Assembly: GCA_023439305.1 (NCBI GenBank)
Contig: JAEXOO010000047.1
Location: forward strand, 37,472 to 101,471
Source: Pseudomonadota bacterium
GTDB lineage: Bacteria; Pseudomonadota; Gammaproteobacteria; Burkholderiales; Burkholderiaceae_B
Direction of reading: 5' to 3'
DNA: 64,000 bases
Both the position numbers and the translations under genes were made by a program. The number at the start of each line of letters is the position of its first letter. The stretch's first letter is position 1. The notes beneath the pieces were generated by a model. It did no database searches, was not told the origin of the DNA, and saw nothing but the letters and a program-made list of their open reading frames with translations. Positions 52,922 through 61,136 of the stretch are shown in pieces.

Positions 52922-53863
52922 TCAGGCGCCGGGTCTAGCCTGGCGCCGCCATTCCAGAGCGCCGATCACGATGCCGCTGGCACAGACCACGGCAATGCCG
53001 ATCCAGGTGAACATATCGGGGAACTGGCCCCAGATCATCCAGCCCAGCGCGGCCGCCGCCACGATCTGCAGGTACACAAAAGGCGCCAGCAGCGACGCTG
53101 AGGCGCGCTGGTAGGCTTGTATCTGTAGCAAATGGCCCAGGCAGCCCCAGAAACCGGTAGAAATCAAAATCAGCCACTGGAAGAGCGTCAGTTCCTTAAG
53201 CGCAGGCAGGGCGCTCGGCAGGATGAAAGGCAGGGCGATGGTCAGGCAGATACTGCCGACCGCGCCGCTCCAGATCAGGGTGGTCATGGCATCGTCCACG
53301 GCCACGCGACGCGTGGCGATGAACTGGGTGGCGAACATACACGCCGTAATCAAGCCGAACATCACGCCCATGGGGTGCAGGCCGCCCGTGGGCCGGATGA
53401 TGATCAGCACACCCAGGAAACCGACGCCTGCCGCGATCCAGCGGCTCATGCGCGGCGGCTCCTTGAGCAGCCATGGCGCGACGGACAGCACCAGCAGCGG
53501 GGCCAGGAAGTTGATGGCGGTGGCCTCGGCCTGGGGCAGGTAGCGCAGGGCCGAGAAAAAAGAAAACGTGGCCAGCATCATGACGGTGCCGCGCAGGATC
53601 TGCGCCTTGGGACGCGTGCTGCGCAGCACGCGCCGTCCCTTGACGGGCAGGACCAGGGCCAGCACCAGCCCCAAGTGCACCACATAGCGGAACCAGCACA
53701 TCACCAGCAGGGGCACGCCAAAGCCCATAACCCATTTGCCGCTGGCGTCCAGCCCGGACAGGGCCCAGGATGACAGCACCAGGATCAGCACGCCGGCCAG
53801 CGGAAAGGCGCTGGGCGACAGTGCCGTCCGGTTGCGGCGGGAAGTGGGTTCGGGCGTGCTCAT
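52922..53863 (-). CDS. EamA/DMT-family transporter
   Basis: A 313-residue inner-membrane protein with ten hydrophobic helices in two EamA repeats (about 30-150 and 165-300). Segments such as MLATFSFFSALRYLPQAEATAINFLAPLLV and YQRASASLLAPFVYLQIVAAAALGWMIWGQ are typical of RhaT/EamA-type drug/metabolite exporters. AGGAG precedes the ATG at 53863. It lies at the end of the catabolic cluster but behind a terminator, so it may be a separate unit. The substrate is unknown. Confidence 0.9.
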   Translation of the reverse strand: MSTPEPTSRRNRTALSPSAFPLAGVLILVLSSWALSGLDASGKWVMGFGVPLLVMCWFRYVVHLGLVLALVLPVKGRRVLRSTRPKAQILRGTVMMLATFSFFSALRYLPQAEATAINFLAPLLVLSVAPWLLKEPPRMSRWIAAGVGFLGVLIIIRPTGGLHPMGVMFGLITACMFATQFIATRRVAVDDAMTTLIWSGAVGSICLTIALPFILPSALPALKELTLFQWLILISTGFWGCLGHLLQIQAYQRASASLLAPFVYLQIVAAAALGWMIWGQFPDMFTWIGIAVVCASGIVIGALEWRRQARPGA

Positions 53864-53880
53864 GACGGACTCCTGGCGCA

Positions 53881-53910
53881 AAGCACAAGGACGGCCGGGG
53901 GGCCGTCCTG
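53881..53910 (-). terminator. Hairpin after the amidase gene
   Basis: A perfect 9-bp stem aggacggcc / ggccgtcct with a 4-nt loop (53889-53910) lies 22 bases beyond the minus-strand amidase stop. The following minus-strand bases are T-rich but broken (ttgtgcttt), so it is a fair rather than perfect intrinsic terminator. Confidence 0.6.
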
Positions 53911-53932
53911 GGGTTGAAACGATCTTACGAGA

Positions 53933-55288
53933 TCAGCGGCCGCGCTGCGGCAATACCCTTTCGATAGCTGCGCCTACCCCCAGCAGATGCTCGTCGTGGT
54001 AGGCGGGCGCGGCCACCATCAGGCCCACGGGCGCTTCGCCCTGGGCATGGCAGGGCAGCGACAGGGCGCAGCCGTCCAGGAAGTTGATCAGGGTGGGATT
54101 GCGCAGGATCAGGCCGTTGTTGGCGAAATACAGGTCTTCGGATTCGACCAGATCCTGGATGCGGGGAGCAACTACAGGCACGGTGGGCAGCAGCACGGCG
54201 TCATAGCGCTCCAGGCGGCTTTCAACTGCGGCGATCCAGGCCTGGCGCGTGTCCAGCAGTTCGATGTAGTCGGCGCAGTCTATGCCCTGGCCGCGCATGA
54301 TGCGCGAGGCCACGCGGGGGTCGTATTGCTCGCCTTTGGCTTCGATCAGATCGCGATGCACGGACCATGCTTCGGCGCAGACAAAGCCGCCCTTGCGGTT
54401 GATGTGGGGCAGTTGGTCGAATTCGGGAATGTCGATCTCTTCGACCTGCGCGCCTTGTTCGCGCAACAGGGCGATGGCGCGATCAAAGGCCGCGCGCACG
54501 GTGTCGTCGATGCCGTCGAACACAAAGGACGTAGGTACGGCCAGGCGCAGGGTGTTCAGAGCGGGGGCCACAACAGGCACGTAGGGCTGATCGGTCAGGA
54601 TGGCGTCGACGATGGCGCAGCATTCCACTGAGGCCGCCAGAGGGCCGTTGGAGTCCAGGCTGCGCGACAGGGGCATGGTGCCCTCGCCGGGCACGCGCTC
54701 GGCAGTGGGCTTGAAGCCGGTCAGGCCATTGAAGGCCGAAGGAATACGGATCGAGCCGCCGGTGTCGGTGCCGATGGAAAACACCGACATGCCTTCGGCC
54801 ACGGCGACGCCGGCGCCCGAGGACGAGCCGCCGGGGATGCGCGCGTTGTCGCGATCCCAGGGCGAACGGGGCGTTCCGTGATGGGGGTTGATACCCAGTC
54901 CCGAGAACGCGAATTCGGTCATATTGGTCGAGCCGACCAGAATGGCGCCGGCCTTGAGCAGGCGGTCCACGATGGCGGCATTGTGTTCAGCCGGCTCGGC
55001 GTCCTTCAGGACGGCCGAACCTCCCAGAGTGATGTAGCCGGCGATGTCGAACAGGTTCTTGACCGACATGGGCAGGCCTTCGACCAGCGAGCGGCGCAAG
55101 CCGGCGGCGCGCAGGATGTCCGATGCCTGGGCAGCCTGCAGGGCTTGCTCGGCAAAGACCTCGATGAAAGTGGCTGCGCCCTCGCCGTTTTCGTCCTGGA
55201 TGCGGTCCAGGGCGAGTCGGGTCAGGGCGACCGAGGTGGTTTCACCCCGGTCCAGGGCGCGTTGCAGTTCGGTAATCGTCGCTAGCAT
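53933..55288 (-). CDS. Amidase-signature family amidase
   Basis: A 451-residue amide hydrolase. The Ser-cisSer-Lys triad is visible as Lys77 (LPMSVKNLF), Ser155/156 (GGSSSGAG) and Ser179 (GTDTGGSIRIPS). The ATG at 55288 fits the family; a TTG 12 bases upstream is an alternative. It follows a DUF2848 gene and a TRAP transporter on the same strand, so it likely hydrolyses the amide taken up by that transporter. It is too divergent from GatA to be the tRNA amidotransferase subunit, and no gatB or gatC is near. Confidence 0.9.
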   Translation of the reverse strand: MLATITELQRALDRGETTSVALTRLALDRIQDENGEGAATFIEVFAEQALQAAQASDILRAAGLRRSLVEGLPMSVKNLFDIAGYITLGGSAVLKDAEPAEHNAAIVDRLLKAGAILVGSTNMTEFAFSGLGINPHHGTPRSPWDRDNARIPGGSSSGAGVAVAEGMSVFSIGTDTGGSIRIPSAFNGLTGFKPTAERVPGEGTMPLSRSLDSNGPLAASVECCAIVDAILTDQPYVPVVAPALNTLRLAVPTSFVFDGIDDTVRAAFDRAIALLREQGAQVEEIDIPEFDQLPHINRKGGFVCAEAWSVHRDLIEAKGEQYDPRVASRIMRGQGIDCADYIELLDTRQAWIAAVESRLERYDAVLLPTVPVVAPRIQDLVESEDLYFANNGLILRNPTLINFLDGCALSLPCHAQGEAPVGLMVAAPAYHDEHLLGVGAAIERVLPQRGR

Positions 55289-55327
55289 AATGACTCTCAA
55301 AAAAGAAAGGCTGAACTCAGTGGCAGT

Positions 55328-56011
55328 TTAGGCCACTTCGGGCAGGATTTCCGTCACGTAGGTGTGGCGGATGCTGCGCTGGCGGCGGGGGTCGAACAGT
55401 TCCATGGTGAAGCTGGTCGCGGGGCGGATACCGCCGATGGCCGCCACTGTGCCGCAGGTCATGCCGTAGCCGGCGGGCATGGTCGCGGACTGGAAGCAGC
55501 CTTCGATCAGTTCCAGCGGGTTCTTCAGGCTGGCCAGCGTGCCTTCCTGATACAGCACTTCCTTGCCATCTTCCTGGATGTAGGCGCGCACTACCAGTTC
55601 GTCCCAGTAGTCCGCCACATCGCTGAACAGCCAGGCTTCACGAGCAACGGGCTTGGCGCAGATCTGCTTGGACAGGGCCACGCTGTGCGCTTCCAGCACG
55701 CGGTCGGTATGGTCCGAGGCCAGGCTGACGATCAGGCGGTCCTGATGGCTGAACACGAAGACTTCGGTTTCGCCCGACGAACCGGCGCCCACCACCTGGA
55801 TGGTGTCGTCTTGCACCATCTGGTTGGCGGCGATGCGGTAGTACAGGGGCACGGAGCTGGGGCGGGGCACGCCCAGCTCGGCCAGTTCTTCGATGTGGTG
55901 CTCGATGGCGGCCAGGTCGCGACCGGCCCAGCCGGCCACGATGCAATGCTGCAAGTCGGCTTCGATGATTTCAGTGTGGGTGGCCTGGGCCAGCTCAAAG
56001 GTCAGACGCAT
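55328..56011 (-). CDS. DUF2848 family protein
   Basis: A 227-residue protein of the DUF2848 family. The characteristic C-terminal block is AGYGMTCGTVAAIGGIRPATSFTMELFDPRRQRSIRHTY; SLASDHTDRVLEAHSV and KQICAKPVAREAWLFSDV are also conserved. The fold resembles fumarylacetoacetase-like hydrolases, but no function is established. It lies 34 bases after dctM and 39 bases before the amidase in one apparent operon, which points to a catabolic role on the transported compound. Confidence 0.88.
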   Translation of the reverse strand: MRLTFELAQATHTEIIEADLQHCIVAGWAGRDLAAIEHHIEELAELGVPRPSSVPLYYRIAANQMVQDDTIQVVGAGSSGETEVFVFSHQDRLIVSLASDHTDRVLEAHSVALSKQICAKPVAREAWLFSDVADYWDELVVRAYIQEDGKEVLYQEGTLASLKNPLELIEGCFQSATMPAGYGMTCGTVAAIGGIRPATSFTMELFDPRRQRSIRHTYVTEILPEVA

Positions 56012-56045
56012 AGCAATACTCGTTTATTCAAGGGTCAAGACAGGA

Positions 56046-57329
56046 TCAGCCGAACAGGCGGGGCAGCCACAGGGCCAGATCCGGGAAGATGGCCAGCAGG
56101 GCCACCATGGCCAGCAGCATGATCACGAAGGGCAGGCTGCCGATCATGACGTCGTTCATGCTGCCGCTCTTGCGCAGGCTCTGCACCACAAACAGGTTCA
56201 GGCCCACGGGCGGTGTGATCAGGGCCACTTCCACCAGGATGATGATGGCAATGCCCAGCCACACCGGGTCAAAGCCCAGGGCGATCATGATGGGCGCCAC
56301 AATCGGGATGGTGGTGATCATCATGGACAGCGTTTCCATGAAGCAGCCCAGCACCAGATAGAACACCACGATGATCAGCAGCATGGTCATGGGCGAGACG
56401 CCCAGGCCTGTGATGGATTCGGTCAGGGCATTGGTGAGGCCGGTGGCGGCCATGACGAAGTTCAGGAAGGCCGAGCCGATCACGATCAGCATGATCATGG
56501 CGGTGGCTTTCATGGTGCCTTCCAGCACTTCCTTGATCATGGCCCAGCTGATGCGGCCCGCGAAGGCGGCCAGGATCAGCGCGCCCACCACGCCCAGCGC
56601 AGCCGCTTCCGTGGGAGTGGCGATGCCGGCGTAGATGGACCCCACCACCAGCAGGAAGATGCCCATGGGAGGGACCAGGTGGACCAGGCTGGCGAAGCGT
56701 TGACCCCAGGAGGCTTTGATCTTGGCGCCGCCCCAAGAGGGCTTGATCATGCAGGCCAGGGCGATGGACACCATGAAAAGCAAGGCCATCCCCAGGCCGG
56801 GAATGATGCCGGCCAGATACAGCTTGGGCACGGAGGTGTTGGTGATGACGCCGTAGATGACCAGATTGATCGAAGGCGGGATCAGAATGCCCAGGGTGCC
56901 GCCGGCGGCCAGGCTGCCCAGGAACAGAGGCTCGTTATAGCCTTGTTTCTTGACCTGCGGCAAGGCTACGGTGCCCACGGTGGCGGCGGTGGCCACGCTG
57001 GAGCCGGAGGTGGCGGCGAACAGGGCGCTGGCGCCGATGTTGGCGTGCATCAGGCCGCCGGGCAACCAGGACAGCCACAGGCTCATGGCGTTGTACATGC
57101 GCTCGGCCATGCCCGAGCGCAGCAGGATTTCGCCCAGCATGATGAACAGCGGAATGGCGACCAGCAGGAATTCATTGCTGGTGCCCCAGGAAATCTCGCC
57201 CAGCGCGCCGGTCAAGGGCAACATGGAATACAGCGGGTCCAGAATCAGGCCCAGTACGCCCAGGGCAGCGCCCACGGGGATGCTCAGTCCGATCAGGACG
57301 AGCAGCAGAGTCAGTGCAGTGGTAATCAT
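56046..57329 (-). CDS. dctM: TRAP transporter large permease (DctM)
   Basis: A 427-residue, about 12-helix inner-membrane permease. DctM marks are LLVAIPLFIMLGEILLRSGMAERMYNAM, GSSVATAATVGTVALPQVKKQGY, GTLGILIPPSINLVIYG and VALITPPVGLNLFVVQ. It imports the DctP-bound solute with a sodium or proton gradient. It overlaps dctQ by 4 bases. Confidence 0.95.
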   Translation of the reverse strand: MITTALTLLLVLIGLSIPVGAALGVLGLILDPLYSMLPLTGALGEISWGTSNEFLLVAIPLFIMLGEILLRSGMAERMYNAMSLWLSWLPGGLMHANIGASALFAATSGSSVATAATVGTVALPQVKKQGYNEPLFLGSLAAGGTLGILIPPSINLVIYGVITNTSVPKLYLAGIIPGLGMALLFMVSIALACMIKPSWGGAKIKASWGQRFASLVHLVPPMGIFLLVVGSIYAGIATPTEAAALGVVGALILAAFAGRISWAMIKEVLEGTMKATAMIMLIVIGSAFLNFVMAATGLTNALTESITGLGVSPMTMLLIIVVFYLVLGCFMETLSMMITTIPIVAPIMIALGFDPVWLGIAIIILVEVALITPPVGLNLFVVQSLRKSGSMNDVMIGSLPFVIMLLAMVALLAIFPDLALWLPRLFG

Positions 57330-57946
57330 TTGGTGTCTCCGTGGACCATGCGTTGGCCGGCCTCGGCTTCTTCAAGGGCTTCTTCCTGGGTGCTGCGGAT
57401 GCCGCACAGGGACTGGATCGCGGCCACATCGCCGGTGATCAGCGCCAGGCTGGAGCGCAGCAGCATCAGAGCCAGCACGACGCACAGCCAGATCAGGCCG
57501 GCCACCCACAGGAACTGGGGAATCCACAAAGGCGTGCCCATGGCGGTATTGGCGGTGGACTGGTTGGCCCAGGACACGCCGGCGACATCAGAGGCGTACA
57601 TGGTCAGGTAGACAATGAAAGCAGACAGGGCCACCAGGGCGATCCAGTCCAGCAGCGCGGCCAGGCGCACGGGCAGGTGCTGGTAGATGGCGTCGATGCG
57701 GATGTTGGCGCGTTGCAGGGTGGCGAAGGACAGCGCCCAGGAGATGCTGATGGCAAAGGCGTAGCCGGACAGTTCATCCGATCCGCCCAGAGAGCGGCCG
57801 GTGAATTTGCGCATGAGTACGTCTGCGGTGATGTAGAGGGCGCTGATCAGCGTCAGGCTGCCTGCGAACCAGATGGCGATGCGCGATAGGGTCGTGGCAC
57901 CGGACAGCATGCGGTTCAGCAGTGCGAATTTTTCGGTATTTTCCAT
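57326..57946 (-). CDS. dctQ: TRAP transporter small permease (DctQ)
   Basis: A 206-residue four-helix membrane protein (helices near 20-40, 52-72, 88-110, 140-162). The sequence SFATLQRANIRIDAIYQHLPVRLAALLDWIAL resembles DctQ subunits. It partners DctM. Its start is 95 bases after the dctP stop, a gap holding a stem-loop. Confidence 0.92.
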   Translation of the reverse strand: MENTEKFALLNRMLSGATTLSRIAIWFAGSLTLISALYITADVLMRKFTGRSLGGSDELSGYAFAISISWALSFATLQRANIRIDAIYQHLPVRLAALLDWIALVALSAFIVYLTMYASDVAGVSWANQSTANTAMGTPLWIPQFLWVAGLIWLCVVLALMLLRSSLALITGDVAAIQSLCGIRSTQEEALEEAEAGQRMVHGDTK

Positions 57947-57995
57947 GGTGTCTACCCCGTACAGGGTCTAGAGGGAGGGGCCTGGGATGCAGGCC

Positions 57996-58026
57996 GCCGG
58001 CTGCCGCGCGGATGGCGGCGGCCGGC
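57996..58026. repeat. Stem-loop between dctP and dctQ
   Basis: A 12-bp stem gccggctgccgc / gcggcggccggc with one G-T pair and a 7-nt loop. It lies in the 95-base gap between the receptor and permease genes, the same place as the palindromes in the TAXI-TRAP operon. It may set a high receptor-to-permease ratio. Confidence 0.55.
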
Positions 58027-58041
58027 AGTCACGGTACAGAT

Positions 58042-59100
58042 TTACTTCTTGGCTTCAAAGCCCAGGATGGGGCTCAGGCTGGCGTTGAACGCGGCCACGG
58101 TGTCGGCAGAGCTGCGCTCGGCCCACTTGGGCACCACGGTCTCGCTCATGACCTTCTTGAGCAGTTCGCGATCAGCGTCGGTCGGCTCGACCAGGGTCAT
58201 CTTGCCTTTCAGAGGCTGCGTGCAAGCGGCGGCGCCGGTGTTGCAGTCGTAGCCTTCCTGGGTTTCCTTGGCAGCGGCATCCCAGATCTGGTTGGTCATG
58301 ACCTTGATGTTGCTGGCCAGGAATTCCTGCACCTTGGGATCCAGTTTTTTCCAGGCGCTCAGGTTGGCGGCATGGATCTGCTGGTTCCAGTTGATGGGCA
58401 TCTTGTACAGCTTCGAGCTGACTTCGTACCATTTGGCCGAGTAGCCGGACATGGAGCCGGTGATGGCGCAGTCCACCACGCCGTTCTGCAAAGCAGGAAC
58501 CACTTCGCCGAACGGAATGGTCACGCTGTTGCCGCCCAGGGCCTGGACGAATTCAGCCTGAGTGCGGCTGCTGGTGCGCACTTTCTTGCCCTTCAGATCG
58601 GCCAGGCCGTTGAAGTTGCCGTTGCAGAACAGCACCTGGGCGGGATAGGTCGAGAAACCCAGCACTTTCACGTTGTTCTTTTCGTAGAACTGCTCGTAAG
58701 CGGGCGTGAAGGCATCGGTCAGCTTCTTGGCCACGGCGATGTCCGGCGCCAGGCCGGCCAGGTCGATGGCCTCGTTGATCGAGTTGTCGCTGGCGAAGTA
58801 AGCCAGGGTGGCGGTGCCGAAGGGGATCACGCCCTGACCGATCAGGCGCATGATTTCAGGACCTTTCAGGCCCATGTCGTTGAAACCCTTGATGTCGGCC
58901 GTGACTTGGCCGCCGGACAGCTCAGGAATGGTCTTGGTCCAGAAAGGCTGTTCCGTATTCTGGTAAGCCGTCAGGTTGCTCAGGCCGCCGACCACCTTCA
59001 ACTGGGTCTTGGGCAGGTCTTGGGCGCTGGTTTGTGCCAGGGCGGCAGAGCCCAGGGCCAGTGTGCCCAGAGCCAGGGAGGTCAACACGATTTTTTTCAT
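58042..59100 (-). CDS. dctP: TRAP transporter solute-binding protein (DctP)
   Basis: A 352-residue periplasmic receptor. Signal peptide: residues 1-22 (ALAQ-TSA). The DctP fold shows KVVGGLSNLTAYQNTEQPFWTKTIPELSGGQVTADIKGFNDMGLKGPEIMRLIGQGVIPFG, and the conserved Arg near 150 in KKVRTSSRTQAEFVQALGGNSVTIPFGEV would clamp a carboxylate. CGGAG lies 7 bases before the ATG. It is the first transporter gene after the DUF1445 gene. The ligand is probably an organic acid or amide-bearing acid. Confidence 0.93.
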   Translation of the reverse strand: MKKIVLTSLALGTLALGSAALAQTSAQDLPKTQLKVVGGLSNLTAYQNTEQPFWTKTIPELSGGQVTADIKGFNDMGLKGPEIMRLIGQGVIPFGTATLAYFASDNSINEAIDLAGLAPDIAVAKKLTDAFTPAYEQFYEKNNVKVLGFSTYPAQVLFCNGNFNGLADLKGKKVRTSSRTQAEFVQALGGNSVTIPFGEVVPALQNGVVDCAITGSMSGYSAKWYEVSSKLYKMPINWNQQIHAANLSAWKKLDPKVQEFLASNIKVMTNQIWDAAAKETQEGYDCNTGAAACTQPLKGKMTLVEPTDADRELLKKVMSETVVPKWAERSSADTVAAFNASLSPILGFEAKK

Positions 59101-59213
59101 AATGTGCTCCGAATAGCTGTCTAGCTGCAATGCTTGGAATGTGTCGGTAGGACACGGGAAGAACAGCAATTTAAAACCACGAAGGGAACCGGGATCAGCC
59201 GGTCAAACTAAGA

Positions 59214-60032
59214 TCAAAGCGCTGCCAGGCGTGTGTTCAGGAGATCGGTGATCAGCATGTGCCCGGGGGCGTGCGTGATGCAGAACTCCGGTCGGGCCTG
59301 GGCCGCGACGGCTTGCGGGGTGACGCCGCAGGCCCAGAACACGGGCAGCTCGTCCGGCCTGATCTGGACGGCGTCGCCGTAGTCAGGCTGGTTGATGTTG
59401 GATATGCCGATCAGGGCAGGGTCGCCGATATGAATCGGGGCGCCGTGCACCGAAGGAAAACGAGAGGTAATCTGAACAGCCCGAATGGCATCGGCGGCGC
59501 GCATGGGACGCATGGAAACCACCAGAGGACCTGCCAGACGCCGGGTCGCGTGCGTCTGGATCGAGCTGCGGTACATGGGTACGTTCACGCCTGCGCTGAT
59601 ATGGCGCACGTCGATTCCGTCCGCCACCAAGGCCTCTTCGAAGGAAAACGAGCAACCGATCAGGAAAGAGACCAGATCGTCGCGCCAGAGATCGCGAATA
59701 TCGACAGGTTCAGCGCTGAGTTGTCCGTCGCGCCAGACCCGATAGCGGGGGAAGTCAGTGCGTAAATCGATGGAACGACCCAGGGACGGCACCTGATACT
59801 GACCAGGCTCAGTTACGGCCAGCAGGGGGCAGGGTTTAGGGTTGCGCTGGCAGAACAGCAGGAACTCGTCGGCCCAGTCCTTGGGAAGCATCATCAGATT
59901 GGCCTGGACATGGCCTGCCGCCAGTCCGGCAGTGGGACCAGTATGGAGTTCGTTGCGGATGCGCTCGCGGCACTGTTCGGCCTCGGGCGCCAGTATTGGC
60001 AGGGGTTCCAGGTTCACGATGACCACTCGCAC
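59214..60032 (-). CDS. DUF1445 family putative hydro-lyase
   Basis: A protein of about 272 residues of the DUF1445/YcsI family. Diagnostic segments are GPTAGLAAGHVQANLMMLP (about 32-50), DDLVSFLIGCSFSFEEALV, GVNVPMYRSSIQT, VVSMRPMRAADAIRAVQITSRFP and VFWACGVTPQAVAAQARPEFCITHAPGHMLITD. Relatives include D-glutamate cyclase in mammals and uncharacterised bacterial hydro-lyases. The start is uncertain: GTG at 60032 or GTG at 60017; no clear ribosome site. It is followed by dctP after 113 bases and probably acts on the same substrate. Confidence 0.88.
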   Translation of the reverse strand: MRVVIVNLEPLPILAPEAEQCRERIRNELHTGPTAGLAAGHVQANLMMLPKDWADEFLLFCQRNPKPCPLLAVTEPGQYQVPSLGRSIDLRTDFPRYRVWRDGQLSAEPVDIRDLWRDDLVSFLIGCSFSFEEALVADGIDVRHISAGVNVPMYRSSIQTHATRRLAGPLVVSMRPMRAADAIRAVQITSRFPSVHGAPIHIGDPALIGISNINQPDYGDAVQIRPDELPVFWACGVTPQAVAAQARPEFCITHAPGHMLITDLLNTRLAAL

Positions 60033-60105
60033 GCAGGGGGTTGATCACAGAAACGAATTGCAACCGATGGGGCAATGCCTGTCCAATCGTAAGTTCAAAT
60101 ATAAG

Positions 60106-60134
60106 GTTATAAATTTTACTTATCAGTCTGTGCA
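60106..60134 (-). promoter_or_regulatory. Candidate promoter of the hydro-lyase/TRAP operon
   Basis: On the minus strand, TGCACA and TATAAC are 17 bases apart in an unusually AT-rich gap (60085-60125), giving a start about 65 bases before the hydro-lyase gene. A TATAA/TTATA repeat (60100-60111) overlaps the -10. The -35 falls inside the end of the LysR gene. It is moderate by eye only. Confidence 0.35.
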
Positions 60135-61015
60135 TATAGTTGCGCGATGCGCTGCGCTTGATCGGCCACCGCGCGGGCGATATGGCTGTCCGGAGAATCC
60201 ATCCAACAGGCGAAAAACTCGATCGCGGGCAAGGGCTGATCCACCTTCAAAAGACGCAGTTTCCCCTCGGCCAGCTCTTCTTTTATGACCGCTGGCGCGA
60301 GCACGCTGGGGCCCATCGCGCGGCGCGTCATCTGCACGATGGTGCTGAGCGATGCACTGCCGAAAAGACGCGGCGATTTGACCCCCGCGCGCAGCAATGC
60401 TTCGCGTGTGGACTGATAGGGAACGCTGCCCGACGGATAGGTAATCACAGGGTAAACCCCTAGGTCAGAAACGCTGATTTTTCGGCCATGCAGCTTCAGG
60501 GCGGGGCTGGCGACCCATCCCAATTGGTATTCGCACAGTCGCAAACAATGTTCTTTCGGATCTTGTCCCACGCCCACGATCATGGCCATGTCGATCTGGA
60601 AGGCTGCCAATTGCTGGCGTAGCACGCTGGTGGTGTCTACATGGATTTCGATGTCCAGGGCTGGGTATTCCTGGTGCAGGTGATCGATCAGGTTGTGCAG
60701 CCAGGTTTGTACGATGGTTTCGGCCACACCCAGGCGCAGCAGGCCGCGGATGGCATTTTGAGCTTTGGCGGCGCGCAGCATGTCGGTGCGCAGATCCAGC
60801 ATGCGCTGGGCGTGGGAGAGCAGCTCCTGGCCTTTGTCCGTGAGCTTGATGCCGCGCGCCCCGCGATCGAACACCCGCACTTCCAGGGCGGCTTCCAGAC
60901 CGGCGATGCGCTGCGAGATGGAAGGCTGCGTCGTGTTCAGCTTTTCCGCCGCAGCCCGAAAGCCGCCCAGTTCAGCGACCCATACAAAGGCTTCGATCTG
61001 TTTGAAATCAATCAT
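60116..61015 (-). CDS. LysR-family transcriptional regulator
   Basis: A 299-residue LysR regulator. The helix-turn-helix is GGFRAAAEKLNTTQPSISQRIAGLEAALEVRVFDR (about 17-51), with the effector domain from about 90. It lies directly upstream of the hydro-lyase/TRAP/amidase cluster on the same strand, 83 bases before it, so it is the natural candidate to control that cluster. It is divergent from waaC. Confidence 0.93.
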   Translation of the reverse strand: MIDFKQIEAFVWVAELGGFRAAAEKLNTTQPSISQRIAGLEAALEVRVFDRGARGIKLTDKGQELLSHAQRMLDLRTDMLRAAKAQNAIRGLLRLGVAETIVQTWLHNLIDHLHQEYPALDIEIHVDTTSVLRQQLAAFQIDMAMIVGVGQDPKEHCLRLCEYQLGWVASPALKLHGRKISVSDLGVYPVITYPSGSVPYQSTREALLRAGVKSPRLFGSASLSTIVQMTRRAMGPSVLAPAVIKEELAEGKLRLLKVDQPLPAIEFFACWMDSPDSHIARAVADQAQRIAQLYAQTDK

Positions 61016-61103
61016 GTTTCCGGTCCAGGAGAGTTCTTTCTATTATGCCTTACGTAGCCGGATCTCCTTTTGCGCCAGAGTGCAATTTTTTGCTGGCGTG
61101 TGC

Positions 61104-61130
61104 TTGATCTGCACCTGTCCCCACTATAAT
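61104..61130 (+). promoter_or_regulatory. waaC promoter with -10 very close to the start codon
   Basis: A consensus -10 TATAAT (61125-61130) lies only 6 bases before the waaC ATG. A TTGATC at 61104-61109 is 15 bases upstream of it. Transcription would begin at or next to the ATG, giving a leaderless mRNA. Confidence 0.55.
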
Positions 61131-61136
61131 CCCGCC

